From UBA2233 sp002347965 [NCBI: Nitrospirae bacterium UBA2233] (GTDB lineage Bacteria; UBA2233), in contig DDYN01000022.1 of NCBI GenBank assembly GCA_002347965.1, positions 1 through 18,190 on the forward strand: DNA of 18,190 nt. The letters are read 5' to 3'. The notes under the pieces are model-generated. The model did no database searches. It saw only the letters and a program-made list of their open reading frames with translations, and was not told where the DNA came from. The position numbers and the translations under genes were made by a program. The stretch's first letter is position 1. Every line of letters begins with the position of its first letter. Below are positions 7,950 through 15,356 of the stretch, in pieces.

Positions 7950-8306
7950 TTAAAACACTAGGGCCTTGGTGCTCTCGAGCGTCAAGCGCGCCAAGTCGGC
8001 CATAGTTCCCGGTCGTACCCCCACGATAAGCTCCTGTTCGCCTATGCCCTTGGCCAAAAGGCATGTCCCGCAGGCAAACACCTCGGCGTGCTTCTGGAGT
8101 AACCCCTCGATCTTTTGCCCAAGGTTGAGCCCTTCCAGCCCATCGGGCGGTTTTTGGTTCGATTTTGCCGCAAACACGCCGTCGTCAAGCAAAAAGAGCT
8201 TGAGTTTGGCCCCTTGATCGACAAGGCTTTCGGCAAGCCGAAGCGCGTTAATGGCCCTTAGCTTGTCCGGGCCGACGTCCAGCACGAGCAACACGCAGCC
8301 TTCCAT
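7950..8306 (-). CDS. DsrE/DsrF-like sulfur-relay family protein
   Basis: A 118-residue small alpha/beta protein of the DsrE/F superfamily. Members carry persulfide sulfur on a cysteine or act as soluble redox partners. The family signature VFACGTCLLAKGIGE is present, with Cys79 and Cys82, and the N-terminus (CVLLVLDVGPDK) is the usual first strand. Only two Cys in CxxC spacing plus Cys4 are present, so a persulfide carrier or redox role is plausible. No dsrAB or tusABC genes accompany it. It begins 19 bp after the gshA stop and precedes the V4R-STAS gene, on the same strand, so it is very likely cotranscribed with glutathione synthesis. GGGAG lies 7 nt before the ATG. Confidence 0.82.
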   Translation of the reverse strand: MEGCVLLVLDVGPDKLRAINALRLAESLVDQGAKLKLFLLDDGVFAAKSNQKPPDGLEGLNLGQKIEGLLQKHAEVFACGTCLLAKGIGEQELIVGVRPGTMADLARLTLESTKALVF

Positions 8307-8325
8307 GATGGCTCTCCCAGCTTGT

Positions 8326-9666
8326 TTAGGTTAATAAAAATAGCCCGAGCGCCTCCTTGAGGTTTTTCCCGCAACCAAGGAAACGCTCCCTTAAGACCAT
8401 CGCCGGGTTCTTCCCCTCGGCCATAAGCTCCATCAGCCCCTCCAAAAAGACCTCTTCGCCGTACCCTCGCCTTTCAAGCCCTCTTTTGGATGCAACGACA
8501 AGCGCCTTGGCGAGCTCTGGCAGGCCCGTTTCGTTTATCCTGGCATCAAGCCCAAGCCTGGGGACGGTTCGGTAGAGCGAAACGAACGCCTCCCGAGGAA
8601 AACTGTCCAGCAACCCATCGGCCTCTTGAGTGGCCTGCTCATCGTAAAGAATCCCCACGAGCAAGGCCGCGGGAGCGAGCACCAACGCCTTTGGGAGGCT
8701 ATCGGCCCCCCTCACTTCAAAGAACGTCTTAACCCGGACCTCCGGAAAAACCAAAGACAGATGGAGCACGAAATCCGAAAGCGTAGGGCGCCTTCCGTCG
8801 AGCCCCTCTTCTAAAAACCTTCGGAAAGGGATGGGTGGCCCGGGCACAAGCCGGCCTTCCTCTTCTAGGAGGATAATTGGGATGTCAAGAACGTAGTCTA
8901 GGTAATCACGAAGCGTCGCACCTTGGCCCATGAGGGAAGGGACGAGCCCGCACCTGTCGGGGTCGGTATCTTGCCATATAGCCGCTCGTTCGGTCTGGTA
9001 GCCGTTTAGCCTCCCTAAGCCGACCGGGGAGTTCGCAAACATGGCTTGGTAGACGGGCATCAGACGAAAGCAAAGCCTCACCTTCCTAAGCAAGTCCTGA
9101 ATAGAAGTATAGTCTAGGTTCACCTGAATCGTGGCCGTTCGCTTCATCATGTCCAACGCCCTTGAGCCTTTTTTGGACAGATAGGGCACCATGATGCCGT
9201 AACGCGGCTTAGGAACCGTCTCGATCGCGCAGCTCGGACTCACCGGATGAAGGCCTGCGCCTAAAAACCCAACCTCTTCGGCAAGAGGATGCCCGCCTAC
9301 CTGCTGTAAGAACGCTTCATGCTCGTTCCGGCATTCCAGTAGCGTCTTAAGAGGAGACCCGCTGAGTTCGAGTTGGCCTCCCGGTTCTAGGGCGACCAGG
9401 CGGCCCTCTTTTTCTAGGCCGATGAGCCGGCCCTCCTCGCAAACAGGACCATAGCCGTGCGAACGGATGAGGTGGGTAAGTATCGGAAGAATATGATCGG
9501 TGTAGCGGATCGCCTTAAGAGAATCCCGAAGAACGCCCAACGCCTCAAACTCGATTCCGATTCTCCGCTCTTGGGGGGGCTTTACGCCGTCTTTAAAGTA
9601 TTTCTCGAGGTCTTGGATGCTCTCCAGAATTCGGTTACCATGCTCTAGGGTGATCTTCGTGGACAT
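8326..9666 (-). CDS. gshA: Glutamate--cysteine ligase
   Basis: First step of glutathione synthesis: ATP-dependent joining of glutamate and cysteine to gamma-glutamylcysteine. The 446 residues match the GCS2 class found in many proteobacteria and plants, not the longer E. coli type. Motifs are RIGIEFEA (35-42), LEPGGQLELSG (93-103), which lies in the substrate and metal site, and MMKRTATIQVNLDY (173-186). The ATG has GGAGAAGGA directly upstream. It is the first gene of a minus-strand run with dsrE and the V4R-STAS gene. It faces away from gshB across 54 bp, so both glutathione enzymes are likely controlled from a shared region. Confidence 0.95.
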   Translation of the reverse strand: MSTKITLEHGNRILESIQDLEKYFKDGVKPPQERRIGIEFEALGVLRDSLKAIRYTDHILPILTHLIRSHGYGPVCEEGRLIGLEKEGRLVALEPGGQLELSGSPLKTLLECRNEHEAFLQQVGGHPLAEEVGFLGAGLHPVSPSCAIETVPKPRYGIMVPYLSKKGSRALDMMKRTATIQVNLDYTSIQDLLRKVRLCFRLMPVYQAMFANSPVGLGRLNGYQTERAAIWQDTDPDRCGLVPSLMGQGATLRDYLDYVLDIPIILLEEEGRLVPGPPIPFRRFLEEGLDGRRPTLSDFVLHLSLVFPEVRVKTFFEVRGADSLPKALVLAPAALLVGILYDEQATQEADGLLDSFPREAFVSLYRTVPRLGLDARINETGLPELAKALVVASKRGLERRGYGEEVFLEGLMELMAEGKNPAMVLRERFLGCGKNLKEALGLFLLT

Positions 9667-9720
9667 TCCTTCTCCAAACTCGCTTCTTGTCCTTAAAGGC
9701 TAGCACGGAAGGGTGCGAAC

Positions 9721-10674
9721 ATGAAACAAGCGGGCAGCGATAGGCTTCTTTTTCTCATCGATCCTCCAAGCAGGCTAAACCCAAAGACCGACACAACCAT
9801 CGCGCTGATGGAAGCGGCCATCAAGCGCGGGCTTTCGGCGTACTGGTGCGAGATTGTAGACCTCGAAGCCCGCAACCATCTCCCCTTCGCTCGCGCAAAA
9901 AGGGCCGTGACAGGCACCGCAAAGACGCTTTCTTTCGAGGCTCATACCCTTTCGGAAACGCTCCCGCTCGAAGCCTTCCGGCTCGTTTTCATGCGCAAAG
10001 ACCCGCCCGTGAGCACGGATTATCTCTACGCCACACAAATCCTCGAACTGGCCGGGGGGACGAAGGTAATCAACGCCCCAGAGGGCCTAAGGGCTGCAAA
10101 CGAGAAGCTCTTGGTCCTGCGCTTTCCGGCATTGACCCCGCAAACATTCGTAAGCCGAAAGACCGAGGCACTCAAGGCGTTCCTGAAGGAACAGGGCGGA
10201 AGGATGGTCGTCAAGCCGCTTTGGGGGGCCGGCGGAGAAAGGGTTTTTTTGGTCCGGGAAGACGACCCGAACAAAAGCACGATCTTGGAGACGATCACCG
10301 AGCACGAAACCAGGCTTGCTATGGCCCAGGCGTACATCCCGGAGGTCACCCGAGGGGACAAGCGGATTTTACTCTGGAAAGGCGAGCCCGTCGGGGCCGT
10401 TCTCCGTATTCCTCGGCAAGGCGAGCTTCGTGGCAACCTGCACGTCGGGGCCGATTCGGCCATGGCCTCGCTCACCTCCAGAGACCTGATGATATGCGAG
10501 GCGCTCAAACCCGCGCTCGTGTCCATGGGGCTTTTTTTTGTCGGGATAGACGTGATAGGCCCTTATTTGACAGAGGTCAACGTCACCTCCCCGACGGGCG
10601 TGCGCGAGTACAACGCACTCCACAAAGCGGCGCTCGAAGAGGAAATTCTCGAGCGGGCCCTTAAAGAGTGCTAG
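9721..10674 (+). CDS. gshB: Glutathione synthetase
   Basis: Second step of glutathione synthesis: ATP-dependent addition of glycine to gamma-glutamylcysteine. The 317-residue length is that of bacterial GshB (ATP-grasp). Conserved blocks are VINAPEGLRAANEKL (116-130), FPALTPQTFV, VVKPLWGAGGERVF (163-176), the phosphate-binding loop, QAYIPEVTRGDKRIL, PRQGELRGNLHVG and the C-terminal FFVGIDVIGPYLTEVNVTSPTG (272 onward) with its metal-binding Glu and Asn. GGAAGGGTG precedes the ATG. It ends in a 4-nt stop-codon overlap with the convergent Rrf2 gene. It is divergent from gshA, so both steps of the pathway are complete in this window. Confidence 0.96.
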   Translation: MKQAGSDRLLFLIDPPSRLNPKTDTTIALMEAAIKRGLSAYWCEIVDLEARNHLPFARAKRAVTGTAKTLSFEAHTLSETLPLEAFRLVFMRKDPPVSTDYLYATQILELAGGTKVINAPEGLRAANEKLLVLRFPALTPQTFVSRKTEALKAFLKEQGGRMVVKPLWGAGGERVFLVREDDPNKSTILETITEHETRLAMAQAYIPEVTRGDKRILLWKGEPVGAVLRIPRQGELRGNLHVGADSAMASLTSRDLMICEALKPALVSMGLFFVGIDVIGPYLTEVNVTSPTGVREYNALHKAALEEEILERALKEC

Positions 10675-11099
10675 GCCGCCTCGTTCGTATCCTTGCCGTT
10701 TTGCTTGGCAAACTTGCCGATCGTGTGCTTCGAGAGCTCCGCCTTGAACGCCTCCTGAATTTTTACCCAGGCCGGATACACGTCGCAAATGGCCTGCCTG
10801 GAGCATGCCCCCTGGTAACGAAGGCACTCGTTGAGAGCAATCTGTCCCTCGACTGCCTCAATCACCTCGAACAGCGTGATTTTGGCCGGCTTCTTGTTCA
10901 AGAAAATCCCGCCCTTGTTTCCCCGTACCGTCCGGATCAACCCGGTCTTGGCAAGCGCCTGGATAATCTTCGACAGGTACATCTTGGGAATATCCTGCCG
11001 CTTGGCAATGTCCTCGGTATGGATCGGGCCCTTGTCGTGATGTTGGGCAAGGTCTATCATTGCCCGGATGGCGTAATCGCCCTGTCTGGATAGCTGCAT
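10671..11099 (-). CDS. Rrf2/IscR-family iron-sulfur transcription regulator
   Basis: A 142-residue winged-helix regulator. The N-terminus MQLSRQGDYAIRAMIDLA and the recognition region DIPKMYLSKIIQALAKTGLIRTVRGNKGG are typical of Rrf2. Cys92, Cys99 and Cys105 (CX6CX5C) are the probable [Fe-S] cluster ligands; E. coli IscR has the closely similar CX5CX5C. It therefore probably senses oxidants, nitric oxide or Fe-S status. It starts 30 bp after the cytochrome c peroxidase stop and has its own ribosome-binding site (GGAGAG). It is likely cotranscribed with the peroxidase and may control it. It cannot be called IscR because no isc/suf genes are near; NsrR- or RsrR-like roles are equally open. Confidence 0.92.
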   Translation of the reverse strand: MQLSRQGDYAIRAMIDLAQHHDKGPIHTEDIAKRQDIPKMYLSKIIQALAKTGLIRTVRGNKGGIFLNKKPAKITLFEVIEAVEGQIALNECLRYQGACSRQAICDVYPAWVKIQEAFKAELSKHTIGKFAKQNGKDTNEAA

Positions 11100-11129
11100 G
11101 TCGTTTCTCTCCTAAAAAATGGTTTTTGG

Positions 11130-12176
11130 TTAGTCCCTTGGCCTTGGCGTTTCCTTCCCGGATGCAGGAAACATAGGAATAACGAGCGCATCTTTCGGCG
11201 GATGGCCTGTTGTACTCTTCAAGAACAAAGCGATTTGCTTCTGCTCGCTTTCGCTTAACTGAACGCCAAGCTGTAGCTCGGCCATCATTTTCACGGCCTT
11301 TTCTAAATCCCACACACTTCCATCGTGGAAGTAAGGGGCCGTTTCGGCCACGTTTCGCAGGACGGGAACCTTAAACACGTACCGGTCGGACCCATCCTTT
11401 GTCACAACGTAGCGGCCTAAGTCTTTTGCGTCTGGGTTGGGCTTGACGACACCGAACTTCTGGAACATAGTCCCCCCCAGCCCGACTCCGCTGTGACAAG
11501 AGCTGCAGCCCTTGTCCATAAACAGCGCCAAACCCTGCCGCTCTTCCTTATTTAACGCTTTGGTATCGCCTTTCAAGAATGCATCGAAACGCGAGGGGGT
11601 GATCAGCGTACGCTCAAAGGCCGCAATCGCGCGGACGGCATTTTGAATGGTAACCGGCTGGGCGTCTTTAGGAAAGGCCTTCTGAAAGGGCGCCCTATAA
11701 CCAGGGATAGACTGGAGCGTCCTTACGACATCTTCGTGGGAATCGTTTGCCATTTCTACGGGGTTGACCATCGGGCCCAAGGCCTGCTCCTCAAGGTCCT
11801 TTGCCCTACCATCCCAAAACTGCGCAACCTGAAAATCGGCGTTGAGCGTAGCGTTGGAGTTTCGAACGCCGGTCATGCCCCTATGCCCGACCGAAAAGCC
11901 CCTTCCATCCGCGCCGTAGAGCCCTAAGTTGTGACAGCTCGCGCAGCTGATTGCGTGGGATTTCGAAAGCCTAGGGTCGTTGTACAACAACCTGCCCAAA
12001 TCAACCTTTTCTTTTGTCGTCGGGTTGTCCTTGGGAGAAGGCACGTCTTTCAGCTCTGGCAGGGGCCGAAAGAACGCCTCAGCCTTTTGCACCAAGGGGT
12101 CTTCCTGCGCGCTCCCGAGCCCAACCATCCCTAGAACGCCGAGCAAACCGAATAGGGAAAAGGGCGACCTCTTCAC
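11130..12176 (-). CDS. Di-haem cytochrome c peroxidase
   Basis: Reduces hydrogen peroxide to water with electrons from c-type cytochromes, in the periplasm. A signal peptide (MKRSPF, hydrophobic core, likely cut after GSA at about residue 23) precedes about 325 mature residues. Both haem sites are present: CASCH (Cys78, Cys81, His82) in the N-terminal peroxidatic domain and CSSCH (Cys224, Cys227, His228) in the electron-transfer domain. FWDGRA (120-125) and the Met298 segment (MMAELQLG), the expected axial ligand of the second haem, are conserved. The MauG/CcpA family also contains methylamine-type enzymes, but Met298 supports a true peroxidase. The start is GTG, supported by GGAGGG 5 nt upstream. 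It has a strong promoter with a palindrome. Confidence 0.93.
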   Translation of the reverse strand: MKRSPFSLFGLLGVLGMVGLGSAQEDPLVQKAEAFFRPLPELKDVPSPKDNPTTKEKVDLGRLLYNDPRLSKSHAISCASCHNLGLYGADGRGFSVGHRGMTGVRNSNATLNADFQVAQFWDGRAKDLEEQALGPMVNPVEMANDSHEDVVRTLQSIPGYRAPFQKAFPKDAQPVTIQNAVRAIAAFERTLITPSRFDAFLKGDTKALNKEERQGLALFMDKGCSSCHSGVGLGGTMFQKFGVVKPNPDAKDLGRYVVTKDGSDRYVFKVPVLRNVAETAPYFHDGSVWDLEKAVKMMAELQLGVQLSESEQKQIALFLKSTTGHPPKDALVIPMFPASGKETPRPRD

Positions 12177-12215
12177 CTAAGCCCTCCAGGCACTTTGAAA
12201 TTGTATTTTCTATTT

Positions 12216-12245
12216 ATTATACCCTCTTTGGAGGGTAACTTTCAA
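12216..12245 (-). promoter_or_regulatory. sigma70-type promoter of the peroxidase gene
   Basis: On the minus strand TTGAAA (12240-12245) is followed after 18 nt by a perfect TATAAT (12216-12221). Transcription should begin near 12209, leaving a leader of about 33 nt with GGAGGG (12182-12187) before the GTG. The spacer between the two boxes carries the inverted repeat annotated separately. It probably drives the peroxidase and the Rrf2 gene behind it. Confidence 0.8.
12220..12237. promoter_or_regulatory. Candidate operator: 18-bp inverted repeat inside the peroxidase promoter
   Basis: TACCCTC-CAAA-GAGGGTA (minus strand) is a perfect 7-bp inverted repeat with a 4-nt centre. It fills most of the -35/-10 spacer and shares two bases with the -10 box. 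A protein bound here would block RNA polymerase. The obvious candidate is the Rrf2-family regulator encoded just behind the peroxidase. That link is inference, since the sequence alone does not identify the binder. It is not followed by a T-run, so it is unlikely to be a terminator. Confidence 0.6.
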
Positions 12246-12293
12246 ACAACGCACCTTTAGGCCAGTTTGCTTCTTTTTCCTTACGGCCGGAGC

Positions 12294-13124
12294 CTACAGG
12301 AAAAAATCCGGAATAAGCTCTTCTGGAGCAAGCGAGGGGTCGAGCTGATAGGAAGAAAAATCGCTCACGCCCTCTTCTTTGAGGACGTCTTCGTCCACAA
12401 AGAAATTTCCTGTACAGGTCCTGCTGTCCCGTGAAAGGACGGCATAGGCAGCATCCGCCATCATCTCGGGTTTTCGGCTCTTCCGGATGGATTCTTCGCC
12501 GCCCAGCATGTACTGAACGGCCGCAGTGGCGATCATCGTTTTGGGCCAAAGGCAGTTGAAGGCGATGCCGTCCTTTTTGAACTCCTCGCTCATCCCGAGC
12601 GCCAGCAGGCTCATTCCGAATTTCGAGATCGTGTAGGCGACGTGCGGGGCAAACCAGCGGGCCTCAAGGCTTGGAGGGGGAGAAAGGGTCAGCACATGCG
12701 GGTTTGACGACTTTTTTAGGTGAGGGATACAAGCTTTGGAGCAAAGAAACGTCCCTCGCGTATTCACGGCCATCATTAAATCGTAGCGCTTCATCTCGGT
12801 CTCCAACGTCCCGGTCGGGCTGAGCACGCTGGCGTTGTTCACGAGGATGTCGATCCCCCCGAAGGTTTCTACAGCCTTTGCCACGGCGGATTGAACCTGA
12901 TCTTCAAACCGGATGTCTACCATGCATGGAAGGGCCATACCGCCCGCCTTCTCGACTTCTTCGGCCGCGTCGTGTATCGTCCCCGAAAGCTTGGGATGGG
13001 GCGAAGAAGTCTTGGCGGCGATGACGATGTTGGCCCCGTCTAAGGCCGCCTTCAGGGCGATGGCCCTCCCGATTCCCCGGCTAGCACCCGTAATAAACAA
13101 CGTTTTTCCACGAAGTGACTGCAT
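12294..13124 (-). CDS. Short-chain dehydrogenase/reductase (HSDL2-like)
   Basis: An NAD(P)-dependent oxidoreductase of the classical SDR fold; substrate unknown. The 276 residues show the TGASRGIG nucleotide-binding loop (12-19), NNAS (96-99), the catalytic set Asn121, Ser148, Tyr164 and Lys168 (in YTISK), and a C-terminal extension DPSLAPEELIPDFFL. The long loop AAKTSSPHPKLSGTIHDAAEEV after the second strand and this C-terminus resemble the human HSDL2-like subgroup (probable 3-hydroxyacyl or steroid substrates). No SCP2 domain is attached. It has its own promoter, 76 bp after the gpgP stop. The acyl-CoA ligase further upstream on the same strand hints at lipid metabolism, though they are not one operon. 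Confidence 0.9.
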   Translation of the reverse strand: MQSLRGKTLFITGASRGIGRAIALKAALDGANIVIAAKTSSPHPKLSGTIHDAAEEVEKAGGMALPCMVDIRFEDQVQSAVAKAVETFGGIDILVNNASVLSPTGTLETEMKRYDLMMAVNTRGTFLCSKACIPHLKKSSNPHVLTLSPPPSLEARWFAPHVAYTISKFGMSLLALGMSEEFKKDGIAFNCLWPKTMIATAAVQYMLGGEESIRKSRKPEMMADAAYAVLSRDSRTCTGNFFVDEDVLKEEGVSDFSSYQLDPSLAPEELIPDFFL

Positions 13125-13163
13125 CTTGGAGCGACCCTCTTAATACACAGGACGTTAAAGGGC

Positions 13164-13169
13164 ATTATA
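13164..13169 (-). promoter_or_regulatory. -10 box of the SDR gene promoter
   Basis: A perfect TATAAT on the minus strand, 39 bp before the SDR start, in the 76-bp gap after gpgP. Upstream is a T-rich stretch (TTTTTTGTTTTT) that could serve as a poor -35 or UP-like element; no clear TTGACA match is seen. The surrounding AGTATAATGC is identical to that before the acyl-CoA ligase. Confidence 0.55.
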
Positions 13170-13200
13170 CTCAAATTCTCGAAAAACAAAAAATTTGGGT

Positions 13201-14022
13201 TCAGGAAACTTCGGATAGAACATCCGAGATCGCCTCGGTAAAGCCTTGGGGCGCGATGTGGAGCGCCCTTCTTTGGCGGGGAACACAGGCAAGCGCGCTT
13301 TGATCTACCCAAGGGTTGGGGATGACGAAGGGGATGTCTACGGCGTTCAGCATGGGAAGGTCGTTTTGAGCATCGCCAAGCCCCACGCTCGAGCACTCTG
13401 GCCACAAGCGCTCAAAGAGCGAGCGCAGCGAAAGGACCGCTCGGCCCTTGTCGTTTGGGCCGAGCGCGTGCGCGAACCTTCCTCCTTGGGTAAGGCGCAA
13501 CCCTTCCTTGGCCAGGCAAGCCCTTAACTGCTCGAAGCTTTTCTTCATGGAGGCATCCAAAACCAGCGGCTCGTCGTACTCTCTGGCCCTTGCAAGCCGG
13601 GCCAGCTCCAACGGCAGCCCCGTCCTTTCGGCAACCTCTGCGTCATCCATCGAAGCGAACCCTAGAAATTTTACGCCTAAGGCGCAAGAGGCACGCCCGA
13701 GGGCTTCCAGAATCCTTGCCCTCTGGGTCCCGAGCTCCAGCACGAGGTACTCTTCGGCTAACTCCCTGGCACCTTCCACAAGAAAGGGAAACGAGCCTTT
13801 CGGGATGAAGACGGCCGCGCCGTTTTCGACCACGAACGGGTCGTGATTGCAGAGAATACTCCTGTAATGCTCGATTTCCGCGCGCGTCTTGCTCGAGACA
13901 AGCACCAGTGGAACTCCCCTTGCCTTAAGGGCGTCAATGGCGGGCAAGGCCGCCTCGAACTCGTACGTCTTGGCATGAAGGAGCGTGCCGTCCATGTCCG
14001 AAAAAACGACGAGCCTAGGCAT
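13201..14022 (-). CDS. gpgP: Glucosyl-3-phosphoglycerate (or mannosyl-) phosphatase, HAD-IIB
   Basis: Dephosphorylates glucosyl-3-phosphoglycerate to the compatible solute glucosylglycerate; the family is annotated as MPGP-like. The 273 residues have the HAD motifs: FSDMDGTLL with nucleophile Asp9 and acid Asp11, VSSKTRAEI (motif II, Ser43/44), the conserved Lys192 in NDKGRAV, and GLGDAQNDLPML with Asp217 and Asp221 for magnesium. The cap domain lies between. The ATG overlaps the gpgS stop (8-nt overlap), so the pair is translationally coupled. Substrate is assigned mainly from the adjacent gpgS. By sequence alone it could be a mannosyl-3-phosphoglycerate phosphatase; members of this family can accept both. 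Confidence 0.88.
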   Translation of the reverse strand: MPRLVVFSDMDGTLLHAKTYEFEAALPAIDALKARGVPLVLVSSKTRAEIEHYRSILCNHDPFVVENGAAVFIPKGSFPFLVEGARELAEEYLVLELGTQRARILEALGRASCALGVKFLGFASMDDAEVAERTGLPLELARLARAREYDEPLVLDASMKKSFEQLRACLAKEGLRLTQGGRFAHALGPNDKGRAVLSLRSLFERLWPECSSVGLGDAQNDLPMLNAVDIPFVIPNPWVDQSALACVPRQRRALHIAPQGFTEAISDVLSEVS

Positions 14023-15229
14023 TGTCCGCCTCGATCGCCTCTCTTAGCCTGTCTGGAAATTCAGGGATGGCCGAGGTAACACGGCTCCAGTTGGGGATGA
14101 GCGGCGTTCCGGCCGGGTCCGCTAAGAACGCCTCGCCCGCCGTCCGGATTGCCTGAGCAAATGCTTCGGCGGCGAGTTCCTCCGCGTGCCGGTCGTAAGA
14201 AAGCCCGTTGATGGCCGAATCGTCGGAGTAACGCTTAATCGCATCCTGGGCGGAGCGCAAGTAGACAACCATCAGCGTATCGAAAAACCCCTTCGTAAGC
14301 GTCACCCCTTCGATGGCGAGCGAACGGAACAGCATCTTTGCAATCTCGATGCTCATCCTCAAAAGCCCGGATGTTGGGTCTTCGTGCGAGACTTCCTTGT
14401 GCTTGTGCTCGTAGGTCTCGCAGACTTCCACCTGGCAAACGCGCACCGGGGACACCTTACGGTAGACCTCCGAGAGAATCCCCACCTCGAGCCCCCAGTC
14501 CACTGGAATCCTGTGGAGCCTGGCCAAATCGGTCGTCATGGCGAATTCTCCGGAGAGTGCGTAGCGGAAGCTGTCTAGAAATTCAAGGAACGGGCTTTCT
14601 CCAAGAATACGGCGCGTCGCGCGCACGAACGGCGTGAAGAACAGCCGCATGACCCTTCCGTACATTTTTTCGGCCACGCGGGCGTAATAGCCCTTGGAGA
14701 AGGCGTAATCGAGGTCTGGGCTGACGACGGGGTAGATAAGCCTGGCTAAGAGTTCTTTGGAGTAGTTCCGAATGTCGCAGTCGTGGAAGGCGATCACGTC
14801 GGCCGTTCCCTTCGCGAGCACGTATCCCTCGGCAATCCAGATCGCCCTTCCCTTGCCATGGGTTCCCAAAAACAACCCGTTGCTCTCGAGCTCGGCAAAC
14901 ATAGACGCAACCCTCGGGCTTTCGTGCCAGAGGATTGTCACCCTTTCCCCAAGCCCCGCAAAAAACGCCCTGGCGTGCAAGAACTCCTCTTCGCTCGCCC
15001 TGTTCAGGCTTACGACGATCTCTTGGAGGTAGTCCACCCCGTTCAGCTCCGCAACAATCCCCTGGAGCGCCTCGCGTTTGAGCTCTTCGTAGAGGCATGG
15101 CAACACTAGCACGGTGGGACAAGTTCGCACAAACCGGCGAAGGTCGTCTTCCAGGCGCTTGAGAGCGTCCGCCCCTGTTTTCAGCCGGTGCAGCGTCGCG
15201 ATCAGTTCGGTTTGATGAAAATCAGACAA
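14015..15229 (-). CDS. gpgS: Glucosyl-3-phosphoglycerate synthase
   Basis: Transfers glucose from a nucleotide sugar to 3-phosphoglycerate, the first step to glucosylglycerate, a solute made under salt or nitrogen stress. This is a GT81-type glycosyltransferase of 404 residues. Landmarks are the nucleotide-sugar strand LVLPCLYEEL, THGKGRAIWI (123-132), FHDCDIRNYSKELLARLIYPVV with the metal-binding DxD (Asp150, Asp152), DYAFSKGYYAR, and DWGLEVGIL (244-252). His275 and His277 in the YEHKHK segment are further metal-site candidates. The gene starts with a rare TTG, supported by AAGGGG 6 nt upstream; no in-frame ATG occurs before residue 110. It directly precedes and overlaps gpgP. Mannosyl specificity (MpgS) is unlikely because the DxD region follows GpgS-type sequences. 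Confidence 0.9.
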   Translation of the reverse strand: MSDFHQTELIATLHRLKTGADALKRLEDDLRRFVRTCPTVLVLPCLYEELKREALQGIVAELNGVDYLQEIVVSLNRASEEEFLHARAFFAGLGERVTILWHESPRVASMFAELESNGLFLGTHGKGRAIWIAEGYVLAKGTADVIAFHDCDIRNYSKELLARLIYPVVSPDLDYAFSKGYYARVAEKMYGRVMRLFFTPFVRATRRILGESPFLEFLDSFRYALSGEFAMTTDLARLHRIPVDWGLEVGILSEVYRKVSPVRVCQVEVCETYEHKHKEVSHEDPTSGLLRMSIEIAKMLFRSLAIEGVTLTKGFFDTLMVVYLRSAQDAIKRYSDDSAINGLSYDRHAEELAAEAFAQAIRTAGEAFLADPAGTPLIPNWSRVTSAIPEFPDRLREAIEADNA

Positions 15230-15356
15230 AAGAGCCCCTTTCCTTTTTAAGGCGGCCTACGAAGCCTTTTGGGCCTGCTCACTCTGCTAGGCCGTCAAGG
15301 TATAACCGCAGCCTTTCTACCTAGTGTACCAATAGGCCCTGGACTTAAAAAAGGAG
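15230..15356. other. Intergenic region between the acyl-CoA ligase and gpgS
   Basis: This 127-bp gap separates two minus-strand genes. It should hold the gpgS promoter. No clean -35/-10 pair is seen; a TTATAC element at about 15299-15304 is a possible -10. A 5-bp inverted repeat (GGCCT, 12-nt loop, AGGCC) lies near 15270. A T-run follows the ligase stop, but the only possible stem is 4 bp, so I do not call a terminator. Confidence 0.4.
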
